Assembly: GCF_003568665.1 (NCBI RefSeq)
Contig: NZ_QXMH01000001.1
Span: forward strand, 806,001 to 870,000
Direction: 5' to 3'
Length of the DNA stretch: 64,000 nt
DNA from: Chitinophaga alhagiae
GTDB taxonomy: Bacteria; Bacteroidota; Bacteroidia; Chitinophagales; Chitinophagaceae
The position numbers and the translations under genes are program-made. How positions within the stretch are numbered: the stretch's first letter is position 1; each line of letters begins with the position of its first letter. Below, piece by piece: positions 33,568 to 43,272 of this stretch. The notes beneath the pieces are model-generated. The model saw only the letters and a program-made list of their open reading frames with translations. It was not told the DNA's origin and ran no database searches.

Positions 33568-34628
33568 CAGCCACCATACTGGTAATAGACGACCACCCCG
33601 GCATCCGCGAGAACGTTGCGGAAATACTCACGCTGGCAGGGTACCACGCCCTCGAAGCCGAAAACGGGAAGCAGGCCGTAGAAATGGCCAAGGAACAACG
33701 CCCAGACCTCATTGTATGTGACATTATGATGCCGGAGCTGGATGGCTACGGCGTGCTGCATATGCTGCGCAAATACCCTGAAACCGAACATATCCCCTTC
33801 ATTTTCCTCACGGCTAAAACAGACCGCAGCGATTTCCGCAAAGGCATGGAAATGGGTGCGGACGATTATATTACCAAACCTTTTGAAGATGTGGAATTGC
33901 TCACCGCCGTAGAAACCCGGCTGAAGAAGCAGCAGTTCCTGCAAGAGAAGTTTGCCGCCGCCCAAACACAGTCCATTGGTGTAATGCTGCAGGACTGGCA
34001 GGCCTCCGGCCTCCTGCAACTGGACCTGGACGCCTATGACGTGGCACAGTTCAGCAAAAAACAACCGGTCTACCGCGAAGGCAAGCACCCGCAATTCCTT
34101 TACTATGTAAAAAACGGGAAAGTAAAAGCCTACCGCCTCAACGATGACGGGAAGGAATACATCACCAACCTTTTTGGGCAGGGTGATTATTTTGGTTATG
34201 TGCCGCTGCTGGAAGACCATCCCTACGAGGAAAACGCCGAAGCGCTGGAGCATACGGAACTGGTGCAGATACCCAAGGAAGTGTTCCTGGAACAATTGCT
34301 GAACAACATCGGCGTAGCGCGGACGTTCATTAAACGCATTGCTTCAGAAGTAAAAGAGAAAGAAGACCGCCTGCTGCAACTGGCCTATGATTCCCTGCGC
34401 AAACGCGTGGCCAATGGCCTGCTGGCCATTCATGACAAGCTGCACCTGGAGCAGCAGCCCGGCGCCCTCATTGAATTGTCCCGCGATGATATTGCCCGGT
34501 TTGTGGGCACCGCCACAGAATCCCTGATCCGCACACTGAGCGATTTCAAGTCTGAAAAGCTGATTGAAATGCAGGGTACGCGCATCCGCATTGTGCAGCC
34601 TGATTTGCTGAGGAAGCTGCTGTACTAA
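33564..34628 (+). CDS. Response regulator fused to a CRP/FNR-type transcription factor
   Basis: A 354-residue protein with three parts: a receiver domain (residues 1-120; acidic pair Asp9-Asp10, phosphoacceptor Asp53 in CDIMMPELDGYG, Thr83, Lys105), a cyclic-nucleotide-binding-like beta roll (about 155-265; YREGKHPQFLYYVKNGKVKA, FGQGDYFGYVPLLED) and a C-terminal CRP-type winged helix (ELSRDDIARFVGTATESLIR, about 300-345). The fusion would let phosphorylation and possibly a small ligand control one DNA-binding dimer. The glycine and Arg-x-x pattern of a true cAMP pocket is not obvious, so ligand binding is uncertain. Targets are unknown. Confidence 0.92.
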   Translation: MTATILVIDDHPGIRENVAEILTLAGYHALEAENGKQAVEMAKEQRPDLIVCDIMMPELDGYGVLHMLRKYPETEHIPFIFLTAKTDRSDFRKGMEMGADDYITKPFEDVELLTAVETRLKKQQFLQEKFAAAQTQSIGVMLQDWQASGLLQLDLDAYDVAQFSKKQPVYREGKHPQFLYYVKNGKVKAYRLNDDGKEYITNLFGQGDYFGYVPLLEDHPYEENAEALEHTELVQIPKEVFLEQLLNNIGVARTFIKRIASEVKEKEDRLLQLAYDSLRKRVANGLLAIHDKLHLEQQPGALIELSRDDIARFVGTATESLIRTLSDFKSEKLIEMQGTRIRIVQPDLLRKLLY

Positions 34629-34705
34629 AGCCTGCAGCATGTTTCACGCGGCAGGGAACCGTAATATTCCATTCCCGTTTACCGGAGCGCTCAACCGGGG
34701 CCAGT

Positions 34706-36928
34706 TCATTGCAACTCGAACACCGCCTCCGCCACGTCCCGGCTATTGGTACCCACAAACACCTTGAAAGCGCCCGGTTCGGCCGTATATTGCATGTTGC
34801 GGTCATAAAACTTCAGGTCTTCCGCAGTGATATTGAACACCACTTCGCGGCTTTCTCCTTTCCGGAGCATAATCTTCTGAAAACCTTTTAGTTCCTTTAC
34901 CGGCCGGTTTACGCTGGCAGTTACGTCCTGGATGTACAACTGCACTACTTCTTCCCCGTCTAATGCGCCGCTATTAGTCACTGTTACGGATACACGCAGT
35001 TTGTCCCGCAGGCGCATGCTGTTTTTGTCCAGCCGCAGGTTATCGTAGGCAAAGGTGGTATAACTCAGGCCGTAGCCGAAGGGGTATAGCGGTTCATTGC
35101 TCACGTCCAGGTACTTGGAAGTGTATTTGTTATTCGGGTCGAGGGGGCGGCCGGTGTTTTTATGGTTGTAGTAAATGGGCACCTGGCCTACGTTGCGCGG
35201 AAAGGTCATGGTGATCTTCCCTGAGGGGTTGTAATCCCCCAGCAGCACGTCTGCAATGGCATGGCCGGCCTGCGTGCCCAGGAACCAGGTTTCCAGAATG
35301 GCAGGCACATGAGCGTTTTCCCACTCCAATGTAAGCGGGCGGCCGTTCATCAATACCAGCACCACCGGCTTTCCAGCCCCCAGTATGGCTTCCAGCAACC
35401 GGCGCTGGTTGGCGGGCAGGCCAATATCAGAACGGCTGGCGGCCTCGCCGCTCATGCCCTGAGACTCTCCTAATGCCAGTACAACCACTTCCGCCTTGCG
35501 GGCAATCTCCACGGCAGCTTGCAACATCTCGTCCGTTCGGCCGGTGTCTGTAATATTGAGTTTTTTCAATAGCCCGGTATCACCCGTGATGTTGGCGCCC
35601 TGCGCGTATGCGAGGTTCACCCGCTCCTGCAGCGCTTCCCGCAGGGTAACCGCTTTTTTATGATCACCGGCGGCAGACCAGTTGCCGATCATGTCTTTTT
35701 TTGAATCTGCCAACGGCCCTATGAGCGCAACATGGGCGCCCTTTTTCAGCGGCAGCAGGTTGTTGCTGTTTTTCAGCAGCACAATAGACCGCTGCGCTAT
35801 TTCGCGCGCGGCCTGCAGGTGGGCCGGGCTCATGATCTGCGCGGCCGCGCGCTGGCTGTCACAATAACGGTAAGGGTCTGAAAAGAGGCCCAGTTTGTAC
35901 TTGGCTTCCAGCACACGGGTTACCGCCCGGTCTATTTCCTGCATGCTGATCTTTTTGTTTTGCACCAGCTTTTTGAGTTGCCCGGCATAGATACCGCCCT
36001 GCATGTCCATGTCCACACCCGCTTTGAGCGCCAGTTCCCCGGCTTCGTACTCATTTTTCACAATGCCGTGCGGTATCATTTCGTTGATGGAAGTATAGTC
36101 TGTTACCACAAAACCCCTGAAGCCCCACTCTTTCCGCAGCAGCTCAGACAACAGCCAATAGTTGCCCGTGGCGGGAATACCGTCCACTTCATTAAAGGAG
36201 GTCATCACCGTAGCTACGCCCGCCTCTATGGCCGCTTTGTAGGGAGGCAGGTAAAACTGGTACATCTGGCGGCGGCTCATATCTACCGTATTGTAGTCCC
36301 TGCCCGCTTCCGCCGCGCCGTACAGCGCAAAGTGTTTTACGCAGGCCAGTATGGTATTGTTGGCGGCCAGGTCACTGCCCTGGTAGCCTTTCACCTTGGC
36401 TTTTGCTGCCTGCATGCCATACCAGGTGTCTTCCCCTACGCCTTCCGCCACGCGGCCCCAGCGCGGGTCCCGGGCAATATCTACCATGGGGGAGAACGTC
36501 CAGTGAAGGCCGTCTGCGCTGGCTTCTTCCGCAGCTATGCGGGCGCTTTTTTCCATGAGCGCCATGTCCCAGGTGCAGGCCTCTCCCAGCGGGATGGGGA
36601 AAATGGTCTTGTGCCCGTGGATCACGTCGTACCCGAAAAGAAGGGGAATTTTGAGGCGCGTTTGCATGGCCATGTTCTGCAACTGGCGGGTGTATTGCGG
36701 GGTGTAAGCGTTAAATATGGCCCCGCAGGCGCCGCTGAGGATATCCTGTTTATAGTTTTCCTTCATGAAGGGGCCCGTTACGTCCATGTCACTGGTGAGC
36801 AAATTCAACTGCCCGATCTTTTCATCCAGCGTCATGCGCTGCAACAGGTTGCGGATAAACGTGTTCTGCTGCGCACCGGCGGTAGTAGCGGAAGAAAACA
36901 GCAGTATAAAACAGGCTATCTTTTTCAT
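34706..36928 (-). CDS. bglX: Beta-glucosidase, GH3 (BglX type)
   Basis: About 740 residues from the ATG at 36928, chosen because it gives a clean signal peptide (IACFILLFSSATTAGAQ). Periplasmic GH3 with the (beta/alpha)8 domain (QNMAMQTRLKIPLLFGYDVIHG in pieces, SPMVDIARDPRWGRVAEGVGED in pieces), catalytic Asp277 in GFVVTDYTSINEM, the second alpha/beta domain with VLALGESQGMSGEAASRSDIG, and a C-terminal fibronectin III-like domain (RESR-like KGESREVVFNITAEDL). It hydrolyses beta-linked gluco-oligosaccharides from the non-reducing end. It converges with the two-component operon and seems to be monocistronic. Confidence 0.94.
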   Translation of the reverse strand: MKKIACFILLFSSATTAGAQQNTFIRNLLQRMTLDEKIGQLNLLTSDMDVTGPFMKENYKQDILSGACGAIFNAYTPQYTRQLQNMAMQTRLKIPLLFGYDVIHGHKTIFPIPLGEACTWDMALMEKSARIAAEEASADGLHWTFSPMVDIARDPRWGRVAEGVGEDTWYGMQAAKAKVKGYQGSDLAANNTILACVKHFALYGAAEAGRDYNTVDMSRRQMYQFYLPPYKAAIEAGVATVMTSFNEVDGIPATGNYWLLSELLRKEWGFRGFVVTDYTSINEMIPHGIVKNEYEAGELALKAGVDMDMQGGIYAGQLKKLVQNKKISMQEIDRAVTRVLEAKYKLGLFSDPYRYCDSQRAAAQIMSPAHLQAAREIAQRSIVLLKNSNNLLPLKKGAHVALIGPLADSKKDMIGNWSAAGDHKKAVTLREALQERVNLAYAQGANITGDTGLLKKLNITDTGRTDEMLQAAVEIARKAEVVVLALGESQGMSGEAASRSDIGLPANQRRLLEAILGAGKPVVLVLMNGRPLTLEWENAHVPAILETWFLGTQAGHAIADVLLGDYNPSGKITMTFPRNVGQVPIYYNHKNTGRPLDPNNKYTSKYLDVSNEPLYPFGYGLSYTTFAYDNLRLDKNSMRLRDKLRVSVTVTNSGALDGEEVVQLYIQDVTASVNRPVKELKGFQKIMLRKGESREVVFNITAEDLKFYDRNMQYTAEPGAFKVFVGTNSRDVAEAVFELQ

Positions 36929-37085
36929 GGCTGCGGCTTTGATCAGTAATATCAACGCAGATGCACGGGGCGTTGTTCATGTAGCCACAACAGCCTTAGG
37001 GCATCCTTTTCACTGTCAAAGTTCCGGATTCCTCCTGAAAAGGATTTAGCATAAGGGAAGAATTATTTAGCCTAAAAAGGGGGGC

Positions 37086-38483
37086 TTATTCTTCCCAGTT
37101 GTCTGTACGGAAGGGGTTCAGCGGCAGCCCGGCGGAGTTGAACACATTCCCGATACCGGAATTGGTGAACGAGAACCGCACCGCCTCCGGCTGTTTCACC
37201 GTTTTGGCAGACACAATGGCCTTGTTGCCTTCCAGCTTTACATCAGCGGGCACAAATTTTTTGTCAGGCCCTGCAATAAAGAACTGCGCGGGTTTGCCGC
37301 CGCTGGTTTTCAGGCCGTTTTCGGCGTTAGTGAAATAACACACTATTTTTCCCTTCTGCCGTTCCATTCTTTCGTACACCGGGCTTTTGTAGGCCAGGCC
37401 GGTTTTACGGTAGGTATCTCCCAGCGCCCAGTTGGCCAGGCGCAAGCCTACATCATGCTTGTTTTGGGGGTGGATGTTGGTAGTATCATCTACCAGGTCT
37501 GTAATAACGGCCATGCCGGTGCGGGGATATTGCAGGGTGGCGGTCTGCGCTTCGCGCAGCAGGGCGCCGTTAATGCCGGGGCCGTAGTGGTACGGGGCAA
37601 TCTGCACATAATAGAACGGGAAATCGTACCCCCAGGCCTTGCGCCACTCGCCTATCATGGTATTGAACAGCTGCGTGTAGGTAGAAGCGGTACCGGTATT
37701 GCTTTCTCCCTGGTACCAGATGGAGCCGGCAATGCGGAACGGCGTAAGGGGGTAGATCATAGCGTTGTAACTGTAACCCGGGTGGTACGGCCAGTGGTTG
37801 CTTGGCGTCAGCCTGGCGGCGGCGGCTTTCAGCGTGGCGTCTTGTTCCACGGCTTCAGCCGGCGTCCATACCTCGGCGGCGGTGCCGCCCCAGCTGGTGT
37901 TGATGAGGCCGATGGGCACGTTGAGGTTTTTCTTCAACGTTTTACCAAAAAAATATGCTACGGCGCTGAAGCTCTTCAATACGTTGGAGTCGCAAGCGGT
38001 CCATTGCGCCTGCACATCATCCTGCGGATAGGCGGAGGTGGATTTGGGCACATGGAAAAAGCGGATGTTGTTGTCCGCGCAAACGGGCAGTTCCGCCTTG
38101 ATATCTTTCAGGCCGTGGTTGCCGCTCCATTCCATGTTGCTTTGACCGCTGCACACCCATACTTCCCCGATCAGCACGTTCTTCAGCTGTATGCTGGTGT
38201 TGCCCTGTATGGTGATAGTATAAGGGCCGCCGGCAGCGGGGGTTGGTATGGAAAGGCTCCAGGTAGCGTCCCGGCTGGTCACCACGGAATCTACACGGTT
38301 GCTCCACGGCACCCGCACTTTTATTTTTTCGCCGGGCCCGGCCCAGCCCCATAATTTAACAGTGGCATTTTGCTGCAGCACCATATTGTCAGAAAGCAGT
38401 GCAGGCAGGCGAAGCTGGGCAAAAGCCCCCAGCGAGGCAAGTATCAGGCATACGGTAACGAGTAAACGTGGCATGATGAGCAT
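37086..38483 (-). CDS. Sialate O-acetylesterase-like SGNH carbohydrate esterase
   Basis: A 465-residue secreted esterase. The initiator could be the ATG at 38483 or the one at 38474 that gives MPRLLVTVCLILASLGAFA as signal peptide. WVCSGQSNMEWSGNHG carries the nucleophile Ser of the GQSNM block, NTSWGGTAAEVW the oxyanion Gly, IWYQGESNTG the Asn, and NKHDVGLRLANWALG the late Asp-x-x-His-type block variant. The family removes O-acetyl groups from sialic acids or from plant glycans such as xylan; in this CAZyme-rich setting a hemicellulose acetyl esterase role is as likely as sialate deacetylation. Confidence 0.9.
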   Translation of the reverse strand: MLIMPRLLVTVCLILASLGAFAQLRLPALLSDNMVLQQNATVKLWGWAGPGEKIKVRVPWSNRVDSVVTSRDATWSLSIPTPAAGGPYTITIQGNTSIQLKNVLIGEVWVCSGQSNMEWSGNHGLKDIKAELPVCADNNIRFFHVPKSTSAYPQDDVQAQWTACDSNVLKSFSAVAYFFGKTLKKNLNVPIGLINTSWGGTAAEVWTPAEAVEQDATLKAAAARLTPSNHWPYHPGYSYNAMIYPLTPFRIAGSIWYQGESNTGTASTYTQLFNTMIGEWRKAWGYDFPFYYVQIAPYHYGPGINGALLREAQTATLQYPRTGMAVITDLVDDTTNIHPQNKHDVGLRLANWALGDTYRKTGLAYKSPVYERMERQKGKIVCYFTNAENGLKTSGGKPAQFFIAGPDKKFVPADVKLEGNKAIVSAKTVKQPEAVRFSFTNSGIGNVFNSAGLPLNPFRTDNWEE

Positions 38484-38567
38484 TTATGGTTTCAGGCATT
38501 TAAATTACTCATCCTGTTTCAGAAATCATAATGACCGGCAGCAGGAGGGGAACAGAACATGGCCGTT

Positions 38568-40478
38568 TTAACGGAACTGCAGGAAAGATGGCGCCTTCAT
38601 GCCGTAAATATCGAACCGGAAATCTACTACGGTGGTGATCTCAAAATAAAGCCGGTTCATGGGGTACGGCGCATTGGGATAATAGTAGCCGCCGAGCTTC
38701 AGGGTATTCAGGGCCAGGTTCTCGTTCCTGACACGCACGCCCAGGCCCAGGCCGGTGTATACGGGATTTTCAACAAGGTACTGGTGTTCCGCGGAGAGCT
38801 GCGTTGCTTCCGCCGAGGCAAAAAGGTTGAACTTGAAGCCGTATACTTTCCAGGGACTGTAAAATACGGACTCGGAACGAAGCGTGAGGCGGTGAAAACC
38901 GTTGATAATAGTGTTCCTGAAGCCCCATATGCCGTTTTCCATGTTGATGTTCAGCGGCTTGTAAAAATAATTGTTAGGGTTGCCCAGGTAATCTCCGCTA
39001 AGGAACAGGCGCCAGTGCCCCTTCCACATGCGCATTAATTTGCTGTAATAACTGACGTTGGCGTGTATCACCATGTCTTCAGACACGTTGCGCTGCCAGA
39101 ATGAGCTGAGCCCCGCATTGAGGCTGAGCAGCCCGTTGAGGCGGGTGTGCCAGTATTTTTGCACTTCGGCAGCCGTATAGAACCGCCGCCGGTCCATCCA
39201 GTTTTCCCAACCGCCGGTGAGGCTGGCGGAATAGCCGTACGGAATGTCTTCCGTGCGCCCGAAGCCGAAGAACTGGTGGGCCTTGAAGAAATCCTGCTTG
39301 AAGAGCAATATCTGCCCCAGGTAGTAATGCCTGTTGTTGTAGGTGGGGTCTTCCTTGTACATGGCCTGCTCCGGCGTTTTATCAAAACGCAGGTTGTTGT
39401 ACCTGAACAGCAGGGCTATATTGGGTTTATTGTCAAAACTGCCGTCTTTCGCATAGCGGTTGCGGAAGCTGTAGCCGCTCCATACGTCCAGCGTTTTGTA
39501 GGCGTAATCCCTGAAAACGGTGTCCGGATAGCCATGAATGTTAATGGAATAGTTGCGCGCCAGGCTGAAGCCGCCGGCATACCGGGCAGATGTGCGGTAC
39601 AGCGGGCGGCTGACCTGTATGAAATAGGAACCTTCGTACACCCCGGAGTCCAGCGGCACCTGGGTATTGAGGGCGGAGTAGCCAAGGGTTACGTCTGTAA
39701 AGCTGCCCAGCAGGTTGTATTTGGTGTACCGGGCCTCCGTACCCCAGGGGCGGGTATAGGAATTGTCCCAGCGGAAACCCACCGTCAAACCCTGCCCGGC
39801 CCCGAAAAGGTTATTGCTGAACACCCGGGCGGCCGCCACGGTAGGCGTCAGCTCCCGGAGGTCGAGACCGTACTCGAACACGTCTTTGGTCACCACTTCC
39901 ACGTCTACCGAATCAGGATATCCCGTTTCTACCGTCAGTATGCGGGCATCCTGGATGAAAGGGCGGTTACGGAGGTAACGTTCGTTATCTGCCAGCTGGT
40001 AAGCGTTCACGGTGTCTTTCTGCCTGAAAAAGAGAGATTGCCTGATCACCCACTCCTCCGAATCAAAGTGGAGGCGGTTGGCCAGGTGGATCAGTTTCAT
40101 GCTGGTGGTGAAGGTGGTATCATTGATGTTGCGGGGGCCAAATACTTTCACACGGCGATACCGGATATGACGGATCACTTTACCGGTATGCGGCAAAAAT
40201 CCCTGTTCGCTCCTGGTCATGCTGCTGTCGTCCGTTGAAGGCGGCGGGTCGTTATGCCGGGAAATGCTGGACAACAGCGAATCCCGGTACCGCCGGCTCT
40301 TCAGGGAATCTACATACTCATTCAGCTTTTTGAACCATTTCTTTCCCTGCGGAGGAATGGTATCTGCCTGCGCAAAAGATTGTTGCGGAAGGCAAAACAA
40401 TATCAGGTAACAGCTTAGGGACGCAATGATGGTTATTTTCAGGTAACGATTCAAGTTTGCGTTTAACTGTGACAACAA
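38568..40478 (-). CDS. Omp85/BamA-like outer membrane protein
   Basis: A 636-residue protein with a long N-terminal signal (cleavage near SFAQA at residue 37). Residues about 95-215 resemble one or two POTRA domains (IRHIRYRRVKVFGPRNIND, ADNERYLRNRPFIQDARILT), and the rest is a beta-barrel made of alternating aromatic strands (GYSALNTQVPLDSGVYEGSY, and the C-terminal VVDFRFDIYGMKAPSFLQFR), ending in an aromatic-x-Arg tail. It would sit in the outer membrane and could insert or translocate a substrate. It is shorter than BamA, and no genes for a BAM complex are adjacent, so its role is open. Confidence 0.75.
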   Translation of the reverse strand: MLSQLNANLNRYLKITIIASLSCYLILFCLPQQSFAQADTIPPQGKKWFKKLNEYVDSLKSRRYRDSLLSSISRHNDPPPSTDDSSMTRSEQGFLPHTGKVIRHIRYRRVKVFGPRNINDTTFTTSMKLIHLANRLHFDSEEWVIRQSLFFRQKDTVNAYQLADNERYLRNRPFIQDARILTVETGYPDSVDVEVVTKDVFEYGLDLRELTPTVAAARVFSNNLFGAGQGLTVGFRWDNSYTRPWGTEARYTKYNLLGSFTDVTLGYSALNTQVPLDSGVYEGSYFIQVSRPLYRTSARYAGGFSLARNYSINIHGYPDTVFRDYAYKTLDVWSGYSFRNRYAKDGSFDNKPNIALLFRYNNLRFDKTPEQAMYKEDPTYNNRHYYLGQILLFKQDFFKAHQFFGFGRTEDIPYGYSASLTGGWENWMDRRRFYTAAEVQKYWHTRLNGLLSLNAGLSSFWQRNVSEDMVIHANVSYYSKLMRMWKGHWRLFLSGDYLGNPNNYFYKPLNINMENGIWGFRNTIINGFHRLTLRSESVFYSPWKVYGFKFNLFASAEATQLSAEHQYLVENPVYTGLGLGVRVRNENLALNTLKLGGYYYPNAPYPMNRLYFEITTVVDFRFDIYGMKAPSFLQFR

Positions 40479-40513
40479 TACAAATTTCTAGGCAATTTCA
40501 GCAGGGTGAGACC

Positions 40514-40561
40514 AGTAAAAAAACAAAGGGAAGGTGAACATAACGTCAGCGCCTTCCCTTT
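40514..40561 (-). terminator. Intrinsic terminator of the GH20 gene
   Basis: A 10-bp stem (AAAGGGAAGG with CCTTCCCTTT) is followed on the minus strand by seven T, 29 bp after the GH20 stop. It isolates GH20 from the Omp85-like gene. Confidence 0.8.
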
Positions 40562-40589
40562 ATGGTATGCATTTTCGTAATATTTTTTG

Positions 40590-43202
40590 TTATGGCCGCA
40601 CCGTAATGGTCCTGCCGCCCCTTCCCGCACTGTCAAACACCTTCAGCTTAACGGCGCCCTTTGCAGCTACCGGCTCCGTATATACGGGGCTTTTAGCCGT
40701 AGGCTCCATACCGTCTACTGTATAACGGACCACCATGCCCGGAAGTTGTACGTTGGCCAAAACTTTCCCGTTTTCCACCAGGGCGCCGGCCGTAGGTACC
40801 CGGTACTGGTACCCACCGTTAAGGCGGGCCAGGCGCGGCAGTTCCCTTTTACCCACTATATTGGCAAATTTACTCCAGGCCTCCGCGTAGAGGCGGGCGG
40901 CGGCGGCTTCGTCCTTTTCCCGTGCCCAGGCAGGGTCTGGCGCCCAGGCGCGTTCTGCCATACCCAGCAGTTTGGGCAGCAGCATATACTCCTGCCGGGC
41001 GGCGGTTTTCACCGTTTCGCTCCACAGGGCTGCCTGTATCCCTACAATGTTGTGCTGACCATACTCCGTAAGCCGGTCTTTCCCCGTAAAAATAGTGGGC
41101 GGCAAGGGATTGCCCTGGTCGTCTTCCTTCGCGTTCTTGTACAGGTCGAAGGGGATGAAATAAAAGGGCTTGTCCACATCCACATATCCGCCCCAGTAAA
41201 AGCCCGGCTCATAATAGTCTTTCACGTACGCCATGTCGAAATAATAATTGCTCACGCCGGACAATACTACTTTATACCCGGCGTTGGCAAGGCGGTAGGT
41301 CAGGTCTTCCATGCCTTCGCCCATTACATTGTTCCACACGTCTACCTGGAAGTTGCGGTTCCCGAAATCAGGGTTGGCGATCATCACGTTGCGCCCGTCT
41401 CTCCGGGTTTTGCGCATGGCGGCCTCTTCCCAGCCATACAGCTGCAGGCCGCGCTGGTTCACTATTTTGGCTACCCTGTCATAGAAATAATACCAGAGGT
41501 CGTCTACGCCGCCCAGCTTTTCCCGGGCTATGAGCGTGGAGCAGGCGGGAGATCTTTCCCATACACCGGCGGGCGTTTCGTCTCCACCCATGTGAATGAT
41601 ATCCAGCGGGGCGCCGGCCTCGCGGTGCATGGCTACCAGCTCGTCCACTACCTTTTCAAGGAACTTGTAGGTGGAAGGCAGCGCCACGTTCATTACATTA
41701 TCTTTCCATTCCTGCACAGAGCGGTACTGGCTTTTGTCTTCAGGATCGCTGAGGCGGTATTCCGCCGCTTCCGCGGCTTTGCCTTCCTTCATCAACCGGG
41801 CGTAGCGCGCGTCCATAGACTTTATGGCCGCACGGGCGTGGCCCGGCATTTCCACTTCCGGAATGACCTTGATGTGCCGCTGGCGGGCGTAACGCAGTAT
41901 CTCCAGGTAATCCGCGCGCGTATAAAAACCGCTGCCGGTGGTGTTGTTCACATCCGGCCCGGAGCCGTAGGAAGGCAGCAGGGCCGTCAGCTCGTCTACG
42001 CTATGCCCGCGGCGGCCGCCTACGGCCGTCAGTTCGGGCAAACCGGGTATTTCAACGCGCCAGCCCTCATCGTCACTCATATGCAGGTGCAGCACATTCA
42101 GTTTATAAAGCGCCATCAGGTCAAGCACCTTCAGCACCTGTTGTTTGGGATGGAAGTTGCGGGCCACGTCTAGCATGAGGGAGCGGAAACCGAAGCGGGG
42201 CATATCATTCACTTCTACCAACGGCAGCCGCAGCGCGGGGCCCCGGCTCCCCGACGGGGGCGGCGCCGGGCTTTGACCGGGAGGCAGTGGGTACAATGTA
42301 TTTTTACTGCCGGCCGGCAACATGCTGCGGAGCGATTGGATGCCGTAAAAGATCCCCTGCGCATTGGCGGAAGAAATAGTATACGCGTCCGGTTTACCGC
42401 TCAATCGGTAAGCGCCGGCCGCCATGTCTGCATCCGCGGCCTTTTCCAGGCGTATACTGCCCTGGTCGCTGCCTTCTGTCAGGCGCAACCGCTTGCCCAG
42501 CAACTGGCCTACCATGGCGGAAAGATATTCCGCCTCCTGCCTGAAGTCCGGATGGTAACCAATGGTGCCGGCGGCATCCAGCACCAAAACACCCGGCTTT
42601 TCCTCGTAGCTGGCAGGTGTGGGGAATATTTTAGGCAGTTGTTCCAGCGGCACATCGGCCACCAGCGCATTGCGGCGGTAAATCTCCTCCACAGTGGTCT
42701 GCGGGTGCCGGTCTGCCGCGGTGCGGCGCAACTGTTTCTCTGTGGTGGACGGTACCACCACGTAATCCGTCAGGGCATACCCCTTGGCGGGCTGCTGGTC
42801 CCACACCAGGTAAGGCCCTTCCGGCCCATCTGTGATGCCGGTTACCCAGGCTACGGATACAATATTGATCTTCAGTGAATCTCCGGGGGCAATGCCCTTG
42901 AAACCGTTTTTGGGCCGGAACGTGAAGAGCGGGCCGTTTACATGCGCGGCCTCGATGCCCGGGCTGGTCTCACCCGGTGTTACATATCGGATGAAATTGT
43001 AGCAGAACGTCCAGCCGGCGGCGGGGAACGCCTGTTTTGTTTTGTTAATAAGCGTAAAAACAGAAAGCGTTTGGGCCTTGCCCTGGTAACCATTCTCCAC
43101 CACTTCCCACTTTACCTGCAGACCATCCGCCGGGAAAGCGGGCGCCTGCGCGAAAGAAAAACCGGAGAGCAGCAGCAGCATGCATGTGAATCTGAAGTGC
43201 AT
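40590..43202 (-). CDS. Beta-N-acetylhexosaminidase, GH20
   Basis: An 870-residue secreted exo-enzyme (signal peptide to about residue 18) releasing terminal GlcNAc or GalNAc. It has the chitobiase N-terminal carbohydrate-binding domain (QVKWEVVENGYQGKAQTLSV, residues 29-170), the GH20b domain, the barrel (FGFRSLMLDVARNFHPKQQV, LNVLHLHMSDDEGWRVEIPG), the catalytic pair Asp541-Glu542 in HMGGDETPAGVW, and the C-terminal chitobiase-type sandwich (residues about 800-870). The substrate-assisted mechanism is known for the family. It lies downstream of the GH18 chitinase on the same strand (70 bp gap), a natural pair for complete chitin breakdown to GlcNAc. Confidence 0.95.
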   Translation of the reverse strand: MHFRFTCMLLLLSGFSFAQAPAFPADGLQVKWEVVENGYQGKAQTLSVFTLINKTKQAFPAAGWTFCYNFIRYVTPGETSPGIEAAHVNGPLFTFRPKNGFKGIAPGDSLKINIVSVAWVTGITDGPEGPYLVWDQQPAKGYALTDYVVVPSTTEKQLRRTAADRHPQTTVEEIYRRNALVADVPLEQLPKIFPTPASYEEKPGVLVLDAAGTIGYHPDFRQEAEYLSAMVGQLLGKRLRLTEGSDQGSIRLEKAADADMAAGAYRLSGKPDAYTISSANAQGIFYGIQSLRSMLPAGSKNTLYPLPPGQSPAPPPSGSRGPALRLPLVEVNDMPRFGFRSLMLDVARNFHPKQQVLKVLDLMALYKLNVLHLHMSDDEGWRVEIPGLPELTAVGGRRGHSVDELTALLPSYGSGPDVNNTTGSGFYTRADYLEILRYARQRHIKVIPEVEMPGHARAAIKSMDARYARLMKEGKAAEAAEYRLSDPEDKSQYRSVQEWKDNVMNVALPSTYKFLEKVVDELVAMHREAGAPLDIIHMGGDETPAGVWERSPACSTLIAREKLGGVDDLWYYFYDRVAKIVNQRGLQLYGWEEAAMRKTRRDGRNVMIANPDFGNRNFQVDVWNNVMGEGMEDLTYRLANAGYKVVLSGVSNYYFDMAYVKDYYEPGFYWGGYVDVDKPFYFIPFDLYKNAKEDDQGNPLPPTIFTGKDRLTEYGQHNIVGIQAALWSETVKTAARQEYMLLPKLLGMAERAWAPDPAWAREKDEAAAARLYAEAWSKFANIVGKRELPRLARLNGGYQYRVPTAGALVENGKVLANVQLPGMVVRYTVDGMEPTAKSPVYTEPVAAKGAVKLKVFDSAGRGGRTITVRP

Positions 43203-43227
43203 ATAGTCAGGATTTAACTGCAGGCCA

Positions 43228-43255
43228 AAAAGAGAGCGGAAACCCGTCCTCTTTT
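43228..43255 (-). terminator. Weak hairpin between GH18 and GH20
   Basis: AAAAGAG pairs with CTCTTTT around a 14-nt loop, giving a T-rich tail on the minus strand. It may attenuate readthrough from GH18 into GH20. Confidence 0.4.
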
Positions 43256-43272
43256 CACTGCCGCAATTACTT

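Noticed and set aside
36956..37085. Possible RNA element between GH3 and the esterase
   Set aside because: Only weak, unpaired A- and G-rich sequence was seen; no stem with a T-tail and no promoter pair.
40587..42173. A 528-codon plus-strand frame opposite GH20
   Set aside because: Antisense shadow of a well-supported GH20 gene with no domain signature of its own.
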